A DNA stretch of 64,000 nucleotides from Novosphingobium sp. PhB165 (GTDB lineage Bacteria; Pseudomonadota; Alphaproteobacteria; Sphingomonadales; Sphingomonadaceae), in contig NZ_SLVB01000003.1 in the NCBI RefSeq assembly GCF_004341845.1, forward strand, positions 248,001 through 312,000, given 5' to 3'. The notes under the pieces are model-generated. The model saw only the letters and a list, made by a program, of their open reading frames with translations. It was not told the DNA's origin and did no database searches. This document shows, one piece after another, positions 15,983-27,333 of the stretch. Positions within the stretch are counted from its first letter, which is position 1, and the number at the start of each line of letters is the position of its first letter. Both the position numbers and the translations under genes were made by a program.

Positions 15983-17230
15983 ATGGCAATGGGAATTCTC
16001 GATCGCTTTCTCGAACGCGGGGTCCGCAGCGGCACGCTCGAACTGACCCGGCCGGACGGGAGCGTAAAACGCTTCGGTAAACCGGTCGCCGGCTACCCCG
16101 ATGTCCGCATCCGCTTCGCGGACGCCAAGGCCGAACGCCAGATCCTTACCGATCCCCGTCTCGGCGCGGCGGAAACCTACATGGACGGCAAGCTCACTGT
16201 CGAAAACGACGACATCATGGGGCTGGTAGAACTGCTGCGCGCCAACTCCAGATGGGACAAGGGCGGCGAACTGCACGAACAGTCTGCCCTCAAGAAAGTG
16301 ACCGGAAAGCTCGTCACGCTGGTCGACGGCATCAACAAGGCCACCAGCGCCAAGAAGAATATCGCGCATCACTACGACATCGGGAACGAACTCTACAATC
16401 TGTTCCTCGATATCGAACACATGCAGTATTCCTGCGCCTATTGGCCGGAAGAGAACATGACGCTGGAGCAGGCGCAGACCGCCAAGCTCGCCCATATCGC
16501 CGCCAAGCTCGCCCTCGCCCCGGGCCAGCGCGTGCTGGACATCGGCTGCGGGTGGGGCGGCATGGCGATCTACCTCGCAAAAAATGCGGACGTTTCGGTG
16601 CTCGGCATCACGCTGAGCGAGGAGCAGCTTGCCCTCGCGCGCGAGCGGGCGCAGCAGGCGGGCGTGGCGGACAAGTGCACGTTCGAACTGGTCGACTACC
16701 GCGACCTTGCCGCCCGCGGCGAGAAGTTCGACCGGATCGTTTCCGTCGGCATGTTCGAACATGTCGGCCAGGCGCAGTTCGCGCAGTTCTTCAAGGCCTG
16801 CGGTACGCTCCTGCCCGACGACGGCGTGATGCTGCTCCACACCATCGGGCGCATGGGCGGCCCCGGCGCCACTGATGCCTTCACCCGCAAGTACATCTTC
16901 CCGGGCGGCTACATCCCCGCGCTGAGCGAGACCGTGGCGGCGAGCGAGAAATTCCGCATCATCGCCACCGATGTCGAGAACCTGCGGCTTCATTACGCGC
17001 TCACCCTGCGCGAATGGTACAAGCGCTGCGTCGCCAATCGCGAAGCTATCATTTCGATGATGGACGAGCGATTCTACCGCATGTGGATCTTCTACCTCTC
17101 GGGCGCCACCGCCGCGTTCGAGAGCGGAGGGATGTGCAACTATCAGATTCAATACGCCCGTAATCGCGGTACACTGCCGATCACGCGCGATTACATGGGC
17201 AAGGCCGAAGCCGCGCTTCCTAACCGCTGA
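15983..17230 (+). CDS. cfa: Cyclopropane-fatty-acyl-phospholipid synthase
   Basis: A 415-residue SAM-dependent enzyme. The SAM loop is [10 protein letters not shown] near residue 185. The family blocks [33 protein letters not shown] and the C-terminal LREWYKRC all match Cfa, which adds a methylene bridge to unsaturated acyl chains of membrane phospholipids. An N-terminal SCP2-like region (residues 1-100) is present. ATG 15983 (or 15989) is preferred over upstream non-ATG starts because homology begins there; no clear ribosome site is seen. It follows the SDR gene by 91 bp. Confidence 0.93.
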   Translation: MAMGILDRFLERGVRSGTLELTRPDGSVKRFGKPVAGYPDVRIRFADAKAERQILTDPRLGAAETYMDGKLTVENDDIMGLVELLRANSRWDKGGELHEQSALKKVTGKLVTLVDGINKATSAKKNIAHHYDIGNELYNLFLDIEHMQYSCAYWPEENMTLEQAQTAKLAHIAAKLALAPGQRVLDIGCGWGGMAIYLAKNADVSVLGITLSEEQLALARERAQQAGVADKCTFELVDYRDLAARGEKFDRIVSVGMFEHVGQAQFAQFFKACGTLLPDDGVMLLHTIGRMGGPGATDAFTRKYIFPGGYIPALSETVAASEKFRIIATDVENLRLHYALTLREWYKRCVANREAIISMMDERFYRMWIFYLSGATAAFESGGMCNYQIQYARNRGTLPITRDYMGKAEAALPNR

Positions 17231-17334
17231 GGGACATCCCTCACCCCGCCCGTCATTGCGCGTTATTGCACTGGGGGGCGGGGGCTGTTAGGCGCGCGAG
17301 CCGAATCCAGCGCATTTCTGCGGAGCCCGTTCCC

Positions 17335-18555
17335 ATGTCCGACAGCATCAAGAAGGTCGTCCTCGCCTACTCCGGCGGCCTCGACACCAGCGTCATCCTG
17401 AAGTGGCTTCAGGTCACCTACAACTGTGAAGTGGTGACCTTCACGGCCGACCTCGGCCAGGGTGAAGAACTCGAACCCGCTCGCGCCAAGGCCAAGCTGA
17501 TGGGCCTGCCGGACGAGAACATCTACATCGACGACCTGCGCGAGGAATTCGTGCGCGACTTCGTCTTCCCGATGATGCGCGCCAATGCCCGCTATGAAGG
17601 CGACTATCTCCTCGGCACCTCGATCGCCCGCCCGCTGATCTCCAAGCGCCTGATCGAAATCGCGCACGAGACCGGCGCCGACGCCGTCGCACATGGCGCC
17701 ACCGGCAAGGGCAACGACCAGGTTCGCTTCGAACTCTCCGCCTACGCGCTCGATCCCAACATCAAGGTCATCGCCCCTTGGCGCGAGTGGGACCTCACCA
17801 GCCGCACTGCCCTGATCGCCTGGGCCGAGCAGCACCAGATCCCCGTCCCCAAGGACAAGCGCGGCGAAAGCCCGTTCTCGACCGACGCGAACCTCCTCCA
17901 CACCTCGTCCGAAGGCAAGGTTCTGGAAGATCCGTGGGAAGAGACCCCCGACTACGTCTATTCGCGCACCGTCAACCCGGAAGACGCGCCGAACGAGCCG
18001 GAATACATCACCATCGACTTCGAGAAGGGTGACGGCGTCGCGCTCAACGGCATCGCGATGTCCCCCGCCTCGCTCCTCACCGCGCTCAACGAACTCGGCC
18101 GCAAGCACGGCATCGGCCGCCTCGATCTGGTCGAAAACCGCTTCGTCGGCATGAAGTCGCGCGGCATGTACGAGACGCCGGGCGGCGAGATCTACGCCCG
18201 CGCCCACCGCGGCATCGAGCAGATCACACTCGACCGCGGCGCCGCGCATCTCAAGGACGAGCTGATGCCAAAGTATGCAGAGCTCATCTACAACGGCTTC
18301 TGGTTCGCCCCGGAGCGTGAGATGCTTCAGGCCGCCATCGACCACAGCCAGGCCCGCGTGAACGGCACCGTTCGCCTCAAGCTCTACAAGGGCAATGCCT
18401 CGGTCGTCGGCCGCAAGTCCCCGGACTCGCTCTACTCCGAACGCCACGTCACGTTCGAGGACGATGCCGGCGCTTACGACCAGAAGGACGCAGCCGGTTT
18501 CATCAAGCTGAACGCCCTGCGACTCCGCCTGCTGGCCCAGCGCGACTCCAAGTAA
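17335..18555 (+). CDS. argG: Argininosuccinate synthase
   Basis: A 406-residue protein, the normal family length. The ATP-pyrophosphatase loop is [10 protein letters not shown] near residues 11-20; [24 protein letters not shown] and [17 protein letters not shown] are strongly conserved ArgG blocks. It joins citrulline and aspartate with ATP in arginine biosynthesis. ATG 17335 follows CGGAG by 9 bp; the in-frame upstream stretch is not conserved. It is a single-gene unit ending at two tandem hairpins. Confidence 0.98.
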   Translation: MSDSIKKVVLAYSGGLDTSVILKWLQVTYNCEVVTFTADLGQGEELEPARAKAKLMGLPDENIYIDDLREEFVRDFVFPMMRANARYEGDYLLGTSIARPLISKRLIEIAHETGADAVAHGATGKGNDQVRFELSAYALDPNIKVIAPWREWDLTSRTALIAWAEQHQIPVPKDKRGESPFSTDANLLHTSSEGKVLEDPWEETPDYVYSRTVNPEDAPNEPEYITIDFEKGDGVALNGIAMSPASLLTALNELGRKHGIGRLDLVENRFVGMKSRGMYETPGGEIYARAHRGIEQITLDRGAAHLKDELMPKYAELIYNGFWFAPEREMLQAAIDHSQARVNGTVRLKLYKGNASVVGRKSPDSLYSERHVTFEDDAGAYDQKDAAGFIKLNALRLRLLAQRDSK

Positions 18556-18563
18556 AAACCTTC

Positions 18564-18587
18564 GGATTCGGCCTTCCGAATCCTTTC
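18564..18587 (+). terminator. argG terminator 1
   Basis: Stem GGATTCGG (18564-18571) with CCGAATCC (18576-18583), CCTT loop, TTTC tail, 8 bp after the argG stop. Confidence 0.7.
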
Positions 18588-18606
18588 AACGTCTTAACGA
18601 CATAGG

Positions 18607-18640
18607 GCGGCCCGTTGCCAAAGTGCGACGGGCCGCTTTT
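18607..18640 (+). terminator. argG terminator 2
   Basis: Stem GCGGCCCGT (18607-18615) with ACGGGCCGC (18628-18636) followed by TTTT. It backs up the first hairpin. Confidence 0.75.
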
Positions 18641-18685
18641 GCATGGGTCCTCAAGGCGATGAACTGCCTGTAGGAGTCCATCCCT

Positions 18686-19240
18686 ATGACGGGGAAGCAA
18701 AACCAGCCGCCTAAAGCTCGCGCTAAACGCATCGGGTTCGCTCTGGCGAGCATCGCGCTTATCGCAGCTCCCGCCTCTTCGGCCGTGGCCGAGGGGCGCC
18801 TGGTCAAGCTGCCGGGCTCCGAGCCCGCTGCGGCGGAAGCTCCGGTAGCCATGGTGCCGCCCGCCGCGTTGACGCCGGCCCCGGCCGCCCTGCCCGCCAC
18901 TCCGCTGATCGAGGCTATCCAGCCCGAAACGCAGGAATTCGAGACCATCGGTTCCGGCATGGCCAGCTTCTACGGCCGCGAACTCGCCGGCAACCGAACC
19001 GCCAGCGGCGACCGTTTCGACCCGACCGCCCTCACCGCCGCGCACCGCACGCTGCCGCTCGGCTCGCAAGTTCGCGTCACCAACCCGGCCACCGGCCAGT
19101 CGGTTATCGTCACCGTCAACGACCGCGGCCCGTTCCATTCGAACCGCCTGATCGACCTGAGCAAGGCCGCTGCCGACAAGATCGGCATCTCGCGCGCCGG
19201 CTCCGGCAAAGTCGAAATCGCCGTCCGCGACGACGATTGA
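18686..19240 (+). CDS. RlpA-like septal lipoprotein-family protein (double-psi beta-barrel)
   Basis: A 184-residue protein with a signal peptide ending near SSAVA (residue 35), a Pro/Ala-rich linker, and a C-terminal double-psi beta-barrel at about 90-180: GMASFYGRELAGNRTASGDRFD, LTAAHRTLPLGS and NDRGPFHSNRLIDLS. These are the RlpA blocks, including the catalytic-type Asp in NDRGPF. RlpA proteins cleave peptide-stripped glycan at septa in some bacteria. There is no SPOR domain and no lipobox Cys at the signal cleavage site, unlike classical RlpA. It stands alone. Confidence 0.88.
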   Translation: MTGKQNQPPKARAKRIGFALASIALIAAPASSAVAEGRLVKLPGSEPAAAEAPVAMVPPAALTPAPAALPATPLIEAIQPETQEFETIGSGMASFYGRELAGNRTASGDRFDPTALTAAHRTLPLGSQVRVTNPATGQSVIVTVNDRGPFHSNRLIDLSKAAADKIGISRAGSGKVEIAVRDDD

Positions 19241-19269
19241 TCGCCCGTTCTGCCTGATCTGAAAGAAGG

Positions 19270-20551
19270 TTAGGCCGACGCGGTATCGGAGGGGGGTGGG
19301 GGAAGCACCGCGCCGGCCTTCACAGATACAAACATCGCCAGCGTCATAGAGTTCCCGGCCCGCTCGATTTTTTTGCGCCGCCGCCGCGCCGCGCGGTTGA
19401 CACAGTTGACACGGTCCAGCGCAAATAGGCCCAGCCCTTTCTGAGCCGCCCCACACCGCGCCATCCAGCGACTTGAACTCCATCGGCGGCCCGCTCACCG
19501 AGGCGCCATCCCCAGCCAGCACGCCGTCCACCGCCGCGAAAGCATGGCCCTGCCACGCATCCCACTCGCCCGCCGCCAGGGCCCGGCACGCCTCCAGATC
19601 GAGAGCCGGCGCATCGGCCACCTCCTCCCCGGCATCCACCGCGTCGAGCCACGCCTCCCGCGCTTCCCCGACGAGCAAGGCCCCCAGCTCCGCCACGTAT
19701 CGCCCGCGCTCCGGTGGCAACCGCGCATCGCCGAGACCGTCCGCGTCGCCCTCCATCGGCGTCAGCCCCTCCGGCACCGCGCCCGCCACCAGCGCCAGCA
19801 CCTCGTCAAACCGATCGGCATGAGCGCCCGCCTCAGTCTCCTCCGCCGCCCGGTCGAGCCGCGCCAGATGCGCGAGCAGCAGCCGCGTATCGAACCGACG
19901 CCGCACCGCCACTTGCTCGCCATGGTAAAAGACAGCCTCCTCCACCCCATCGAGCGCCCGCGTCGCCAGCACTTCCTCGACATGCCGCCGCGCCAGCACC
20001 AGTGCCGCATCCCAGCCCTGCGCAAAGAGAGCGTCCCGCCGCCGCAACACGTAGGCCGACTGCCGAGACAACCCCACCGCCGCACTCGCCGCCCGCACGT
20101 CCCCCTTGTCGGCCAGCCGGTGCAAAAACCGAATCCTCCGCTCGGCGGTCCAAGAATTGTGAGGTGAAAGATCCTCCCCCATCGGGGGAGGGGGACCATC
20201 TCCGCTCATCCTGAGCTTGTCGAAGGAAGGATGGTGGAGGGGGCAAGCCACAGCGCCACCACCAGAAGTAGAGGAACCAGATAAAATGCGAGGGCCATCG
20301 CCCTCGCGCTCCCCAACCCTTCCCGCCGCGCCCGACGCCCCCGAAGCGCCCTGCCCCGCACCGTCGCCGAGCGCCTCACCAAAGCCCGACCCCATCCCGT
20401 CATCCCAGCGTAAGCCGGGATCGCCCTCGATCGAGCGCCCACCGCCCCGCCCGCGCGGAAAGGACTCCCCCGGCAACCCGATATCCCGAGAGCCCGGAAT
20501 CCACCCCCGCCCGGCAGCGGTGGGATACGAAGAGTTTGAATGGTCGGACAT
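19270..20551 (-). CDS. Helix-turn-helix (terminase-small-subunit-like) protein with repeat-invaded ends
   Basis: The reading starts at ATG 20551 (GGGGGTG upstream). The convincing part is about residues 134-360 (20152 to about 19472): TAERRIRFLHRLADKGDVRAAS followed by AVGLSRQSAYVLRRRDALF, a helix-turn-helix resembling terminase small subunits, then FYHGEQVAVRRRFDTRLLLAHL. The first 130 residues are low complexity and contain two dispersed repeats read in frame (SFDKLRMSG at 20204-20232; a CATCCCAGC-type unit near 20400). The frame then has no stop until 18503, running antisense through the RlpA gene, so the natural end seems lost; a +1 shift near 19460 would end it at 19270. The end given is therefore tentative. 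It may be a frameshifted gene. Confidence 0.5.
19395..19414. repeat. 20-bp repeat with two GTGTCAAC units, copy B
   Basis: Exact reverse complement of the 20 bp at 15092-15111, with AACATCGCCAG 54 bp away at 19331-19341. It lies at the uncertain 3' end of the HTH gene. Confidence 0.7.
20204..20232. repeat. CTGAGCTTGTCGAAGG repeat inside the HTH reading frame
   Basis: CCGCTCATCCTGAGCTTGTCG followed by AAGG. Read on the minus strand it encodes SFDKLRMSG in the N-terminal low-complexity part of the HTH protein. Confidence 0.75.
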
Positions 20552-20686
20552 GGTTCACCCCCAAAGACTGGAGCCAAAACCCCGGCACGGAAGCGCCGGG
20601 GTGAACCGGATCATTTATCGCATGTCAGGGGGTGTAGGAAATATGAAAAACAACGATTGTTAGCCTAACAACCGATGCACCATCGA

Positions 20687-21586
20687 TCACATCACCGCAC
20701 CAGACGTCTTTAGAAAACTAGCTGTTAACGAAATTATATCTTTTACAGGCCTTTCGCCGACGCTGTTCCAAAGCTCAATCAAGGCTTCCCCATCATGGAC
20801 GTCATGATCTTCTATCAAGAGACCCGGAAATCCGCTTACAACTATAGCATTAAATCTTTTACACTTTCCAATATCGAATAAAAAAACGGGAGTCGTTTCG
20901 GTCCATTCTTCATTGACAGATTCAGAGACAAATTTTCCATCTAATTTAGATTGGATGAGGAGCATTGAGATAATCAGTCCAATTGCTCTTTGCCGCTTAA
21001 CTGAACTCGATTTTGAATCGAAGGCAAACGCACCGATGATATAGGCTCGTAACAATGCGTTGGCATGCTGCATAAGAAGATCATCTTCAGAGTCATCCCC
21101 GCCCAGATGACATTCAACCAGTGCCGAAACCCATGACGCCCACATATCAGCGGCTAAATCCAGCATTGGAAGCCCCATTCCTTCGAGGCCTGCCTTGATT
21201 ACGGGAATGACGGAAAAATCAGCAAATTTTTGCCTAATATGAAGTAGTTCGTGAATTATAAATTGGTTCAGCCCGGCACGCTGAAAACGAATGCGATCTT
21301 CATCGGAAACTCCGATTTCGTCGCATATATCATACAAACAATTCCAAACACGAATGAGCGGAGATGCGTAAAATTCGATGATCTTATTTTCTCTATCGAG
21401 ATGAAAAGCAGAATCACTCTCGGATAAATCGACCTTGAATTCCACTTGATCAATTAGATTAAGAAGCATTGCGCAAGCGCCCGAAATCTTTTGATCTTGG
21501 GCATAGCGACCTAGAGCCTCGCGCACCTCCACGATGCCACGATCCACTTCGCCCTGCATTTGGTCGACAGCGCTCCCGCCATCCAT
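20687..21586 (-). CDS. Putative HExxH zinc metalloprotein, family not recognised
   Basis: A 299-residue soluble protein with no signal peptide or membrane helix. HELLH at residues 112-116 (FIIHELLHIRQKF) is an HExxH zinc-protease-type motif with hydrophobic residues around it. MLDLAADMWAS about 27 residues later offers Asp143 or Asp147 as a third ligand, spacing seen in some metzincin- and ImmA-like enzymes. The coding sequence is clearly more AT-rich than its neighbours, pointing to horizontal transfer. AGGAGG lies 8 bp before ATG 21586, and a TTGATG/CATAAT promoter lies 25 bp further up. It is divergent from a ribbon-helix-helix-like gene. Protease activity is inferred from the motif only. 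Confidence 0.75.
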   Translation of the reverse strand: MDGGSAVDQMQGEVDRGIVEVREALGRYAQDQKISGACAMLLNLIDQVEFKVDLSESDSAFHLDRENKIIEFYASPLIRVWNCLYDICDEIGVSDEDRIRFQRAGLNQFIIHELLHIRQKFADFSVIPVIKAGLEGMGLPMLDLAADMWASWVSALVECHLGGDDSEDDLLMQHANALLRAYIIGAFAFDSKSSSVKRQRAIGLIISMLLIQSKLDGKFVSESVNEEWTETTPVFLFDIGKCKRFNAIVVSGFPGLLIEDHDVHDGEALIELWNSVGERPVKDIISLTASFLKTSGAVM

Positions 21587-21610
21587 ATGTTCCGCCTCCT
21601 TGCACGAAGG

Positions 21611-21639
21611 ATTATGGTAACCATTTCGGGTTACATCAA
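21611..21639 (-). promoter_or_regulatory. Predicted promoter of the HExxH gene
   Basis: On the minus strand, -35 TTGATG (21639-21634), 17-bp spacer and -10 CATAAT (21616-21611). The spacer holds the inverted half-sites GTAACC (21617-21622) and GGTTAC (21629-21634), and ATGGTAACCAT (21614-21624) is itself palindromic, so a repressor site over the promoter is likely. Confidence 0.6.
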
Positions 21640-21683
21640 GCGGATGTTTAGGGTACTTTTACAAAAAGTTTTCCACAATCTGG

Positions 21684-21719
21684 TTGAAATGGAGTACGTT
21701 CCCGGGGATAAATGGGAAC
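21684..21719 (+). promoter_or_regulatory. Predicted promoter and operator of the RHH gene
   Basis: -35 TTGAAA (21684-21689), 17-bp spacer, -10 GATAAA (21707-21712). The inverted repeat GTTCCC (21698-21703) / GGGAAC (21714-21719) brackets the -10, as expected for an autoregulatory operator. Confidence 0.6.
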
Positions 21720-21774
21720 CACAGGACGCCTGAAGATGTTTCACGTGCGATTCTGTCAACAAAGGAGACTGGCA

Positions 21775-22140
21775 ATGTCCGACCTCCAAGCGGTGGATAT
21801 CACTGTAGTGGAGCGGGGGGTACCAAAACAGGGTACACATGGCAAAAGCCCAGAACGTGCACACCAAGACTGGACAATTAAAGGCTTGCCGACCGAGGCG
21901 GTCAGTGTTGCACGGGAAGCCGCCAAAGCTAGTGGAATGAAAATCAATGCATGGGTAAGCCACGCGCTAACTGAAGCAGCCCAAGACATAGGCAAAAAGT
22001 GCCACGAAGGCTTGGCCGAAAGCTCAGAAAATGAATTTGCCAATATTGAAATTAAAAAACTCAGGGAAAGAAATGAAGAGCTTATACAAACGGTCAACAC
22101 TTTGACCGCATTGTTAGCCAAAAGCGCTCTTAACAAATAA
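21775..22140 (+). CDS. Ribbon-helix-helix-like DNA-binding protein with C-terminal coiled coil
   Basis: A 121-residue protein. WTIKGLPTEAVSVAREAAK followed by SGMKINAWVSHALTEAAQ (about residues 33-70) has the beta-strand/helix/helix pattern of Arc/CopG-type ribbon-helix-helix domains. Residues about 85-115 (IEIKKLRERNEELIQTVNTL) form a probable coiled coil for oligomerisation. ATG 21775 is set by AAAGGAG seven bases upstream; an upstream ATG-less extension is not supported. Base composition is as AT-rich as the divergent HExxH gene. It is probably the regulator of the pair, perhaps an antitoxin-like or plasmid-derived repressor (inference). A strong terminator follows. Confidence 0.72.
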   Translation: MSDLQAVDITVVERGVPKQGTHGKSPERAHQDWTIKGLPTEAVSVAREAAKASGMKINAWVSHALTEAAQDIGKKCHEGLAESSENEFANIEIKKLRERNEELIQTVNTLTALLAKSALNK

Positions 22141-22143
22141 AAC

Positions 22144-22174
22144 AAAAGAGGCAGTCCATGACTGCCTCTTTTTT
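22144..22174 (+). terminator. Rho-independent terminator after the RHH gene
   Basis: A 13-bp stem AAAAGAGGCAGTC (22144-22156) / GACTGCCTCTTTT (22160-22172), three-base loop, six T residues. It begins 4 bp after the stop codon. Confidence 0.92.
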
Positions 22175-22229
22175 CATGAAGTAAAAATACCATTTAAACG
22201 TAAGCGATCACGCATTCACACCAAAGAAT

Positions 22230-22431
22230 GACTTCAGACGATGCCCGGTGAAGGACTTCTTCACCTCGCGATATCCTCCAGCGTACCGGCCGCGATCACC
22301 TCGCCGCCGTGCATGCCGCCCTCCGGGTCCATGTCGATGATCCACTGCGTAGTCTTGATGACATCGAGGTTGTGCTCGATCACCACCAAGGAATTGCCCT
22401 GCTCAACAAGGAAGTGGCCCACTTCGAGCAG
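22230..22431 (-). pseudogene. Decayed duplicate of the uvrA 3' end
   Basis: About 200 bp align with the last part of the intact uvrA gene (23034-23235) in the same orientation; by hand count about 87 percent of aligned bases agree. It would encode the C-terminal ABC block ([21 protein letters not shown]) but has a one-base deletion near 22266, and homology stops abruptly at 22431. The differences are spread over codon positions, as in a copy from a related strain rather than a fresh duplication. It marks the right edge of the AT-rich patch. Confidence 0.85.
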
Positions 22432-22454
22432 TCACACACTTCGCCGCCGAACGA

Positions 22455-22832
22455 TCACATCATCGCGTAGTGCGGCTTGCTCCACGTAGCATAGCCCTGC
22501 CGCACCTCGGACGGCTTGAGATTGAGCCGCCATGTGCGGCCATTGCTCCGCAGCAGGACGAGAACGCCGGAACGGCGCAGGGTCTTGCCGGGCGCGTCGC
22601 CGCGCACGTCTTCGCAGCGGAGTGATGGCGCGGGCAGCGCGCTGCGCGGGGGTACGCTCGACGGAACCGTCGGCGCTGTCGTCGAGGAATCACCCGGTCC
22701 GACTTCGTCTGCCACGGGGCTCACCGCCGAACGCGGGGCCCAACTCGCGCCGGCAAGGGGTTGCGGCATGGCTGCAAGCGCCGCCGTCAGGACAGCAAGG
22801 GTGACTGCATTGGCTTTGCTGTTCGCGCGCAT
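22455..22832 (-). CDS. Secreted hypothetical protein
   Basis: A 125-residue protein with a signal peptide (about residues 1-29, VTLAVLTAALAAMPQPLAGASWA), a Ser/Pro/Thr-rich linker and a C-terminal block VLVLLRSNGRTWRLNLKPSEVRQGYATWSKPHY-like with no family recognised. GGAGGG precedes ATG 22832. It lies between intact uvrA and the uvrA fragment, so it may belong to the same rearrangement. Function unknown. Confidence 0.6.
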   Translation of the reverse strand: MRANSKANAVTLAVLTAALAAMPQPLAGASWAPRSAVSPVADEVGPGDSSTTAPTVPSSVPPRSALPAPSLRCEDVRGDAPGKTLRRSGVLVLLRSNGRTWRLNLKPSEVRQGYATWSKPHYAMM

Positions 22833-23013
22833 GTCTCCCTCCAGAAACAGGCGCCAGTTCGAAAGTCTCGCGCCCGGATGGCGCGGTTGACATTACGAAT
22901 CGACTGAGCGTGCCACTACGCCCCTTGCATGGGCAAGGGGCGTGATGCGGCTCACACTTCCGGTTTCGGCTTGAAGGGCCGCGCCGGACTGCCTGCCCGG
23001 CGCGCCGGGCCGG

Positions 23014-25980
<2,967 letters not shown>

Positions 25981-25991
25981 GGGGGAGATAT

Positions 25992-26006
25992 GTTCCAGAT
26001 TTGTTC
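25992..26006. promoter_or_regulatory. LexA-type SOS box of uvrA
   Basis: GTTC-CAGATTT-GTTC matches the alphaproteobacterial LexA consensus GTTC-N7-GTTC exactly. It lies 11-26 bp before the uvrA ATG and overlaps the predicted transcription start, so LexA binding would block transcription. Confidence 0.75.
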
Positions 26007-26034
26007 ACGATACGCAAGGCACGCTGCGCCGCAA
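26007..26034 (-). promoter_or_regulatory. Predicted uvrA promoter
   Basis: On the minus strand, -35 TTGCGG (26034-26029), 16-bp spacer, -10 TATCGT (26012-26007). The start would fall in the LexA box. The remainder of 26035-26520 holds no convincing gene; long open frames there have no ribosome site or protein-like composition. Confidence 0.45.
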
Positions 26035-26520
26035 AATGGGGGCCGCGAAGCCATGTGGGAACGGCAGGCCCGATTGCAACGTATGTCGCCCCCGCCCTCC
26101 CCTCGGCGCCGCTTCCACCGGTCACGCCGTTCGTCGGCAATCGAATGTCGTCTATCGGTTGCGCAATGTCGTTTGCCGATCCGTTAGTTTGCAGACTTGA
26201 AACCGTCATCCCAATCAGTAATAGAGACGCTGCCTGATTACAGTAACGACTCACCCTTTGCTATTATGTCGACCTGCATGACAAAGTAGATCGTCAGGTG
26301 AATGAACCGGCCCGGGACGTCGCACAGGCTAACGCACTTATTGCCGATCGAATTCACAGCTTGGATTCACGACGTGAGTTCACGGCGGGGCAGGTGCGCA
26401 CAACGCGCCTGTAAAACAAGAATTTTCAGATCGCACCAGGGTCGTCGCAGTTCATTTGCATCGTGGGACAGGGAGGTTCCGCGAAAGGCCGACTGCGCCC
26501 TTAAAGGAGGAGTACCTGAG

Positions 26521-26922
26521 ATGACCAAGGTTTCCCTGTTCGCTTCCGCCGTCCTGTTCGGTGCCGCGCTCGGCCTGGCCGCGCCGGCCATGGCAGAAGA
26601 CGTCCTTGTCAAGAATCGCGCTATCGATCCGAACGTTCCGCGCGTCGAAGTGCGCTACAGCGACCTCGATCTCGATAGCCAGGCGGGCCGCGACCGGCTC
26701 ACCACACGGCTCGATTCCGCGGTCCGGACGGTCTGCGGAGACGCGGATGTCCGCAATCTTGACGACTTCAGCCACATGCGGGACTGCCGCGATGAGTCCA
26801 CCGATCGTGCCTATGCGGCACGTGACGAACTCTTCGCCCAGCACATGGCCGCCCGGGCGAGTGGCCAGACCCTTGCTTCGGCCGGCACCCCGCAAACCAT
26901 GGCGGTCTTTGCCCGGCGTTGA
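26521..26922 (+). CDS. UrcA-family secreted protein, paralogue 1
   Basis: A 133-residue protein with a signal peptide ending at AMA (residue 23), then the UrcA core VEVRYSDLDLDSQAGRDRL and a Cys-containing helix pair (TVCGDADVRNLDDFSHMRDC, two Cys that could form a disulfide). UrcA-type proteins are small periplasmic proteins common in sphingomonads and Caulobacter, of unknown function. A strong AAGGAGG lies before ATG 26521; the frame is open upstream but not conserved. A second paralogue follows at 27334. Confidence 0.85.
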   Translation: MTKVSLFASAVLFGAALGLAAPAMAEDVLVKNRAIDPNVPRVEVRYSDLDLDSQAGRDRLTTRLDSAVRTVCGDADVRNLDDFSHMRDCRDESTDRAYAARDELFAQHMAARASGQTLASAGTPQTMAVFARR

Positions 26923-27333
26923 GCCCTTGCGTCCGCCGGTCCGGCCCTTTCCGGATCGGCGGGACGCATCATTGAGTTAGCAGACTGAAATTTTCGGCAA
27001 GCGCCCTGTTGTATAGGCAATACTGTCCGAGCAATAGGATTACACCAGCTTGCAGTTACTTTGTAGGTTGCGGAATTAATTTTCCGTCACTGTATTTAAT
27101 GTTTCACAATCGAGAAATAGAGGAGGCCGTCCGCGCATTGCGGGATGGTCTCGGGGGGAATCGATGCCGCATCGTGCGCCGCATTCGCGGTCACCCAGGT
27201 CGGCCCATCCCTCCCAAACACCGTTCAAAAGACCGCCACCAAAGCGGCCGATAACAATGAAGCAACGCCATGAGGGTCGCTCGCAATCCACCACCGTGCC
27301 GGGATTCCCCCGGACCGACCGGAGCATACGAGC

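Noticed and set aside
26302..26520. Upstream extension of UrcA paralogue 1
   Set aside because: The signal peptide and strong AAGGAGG place the start at 26521.
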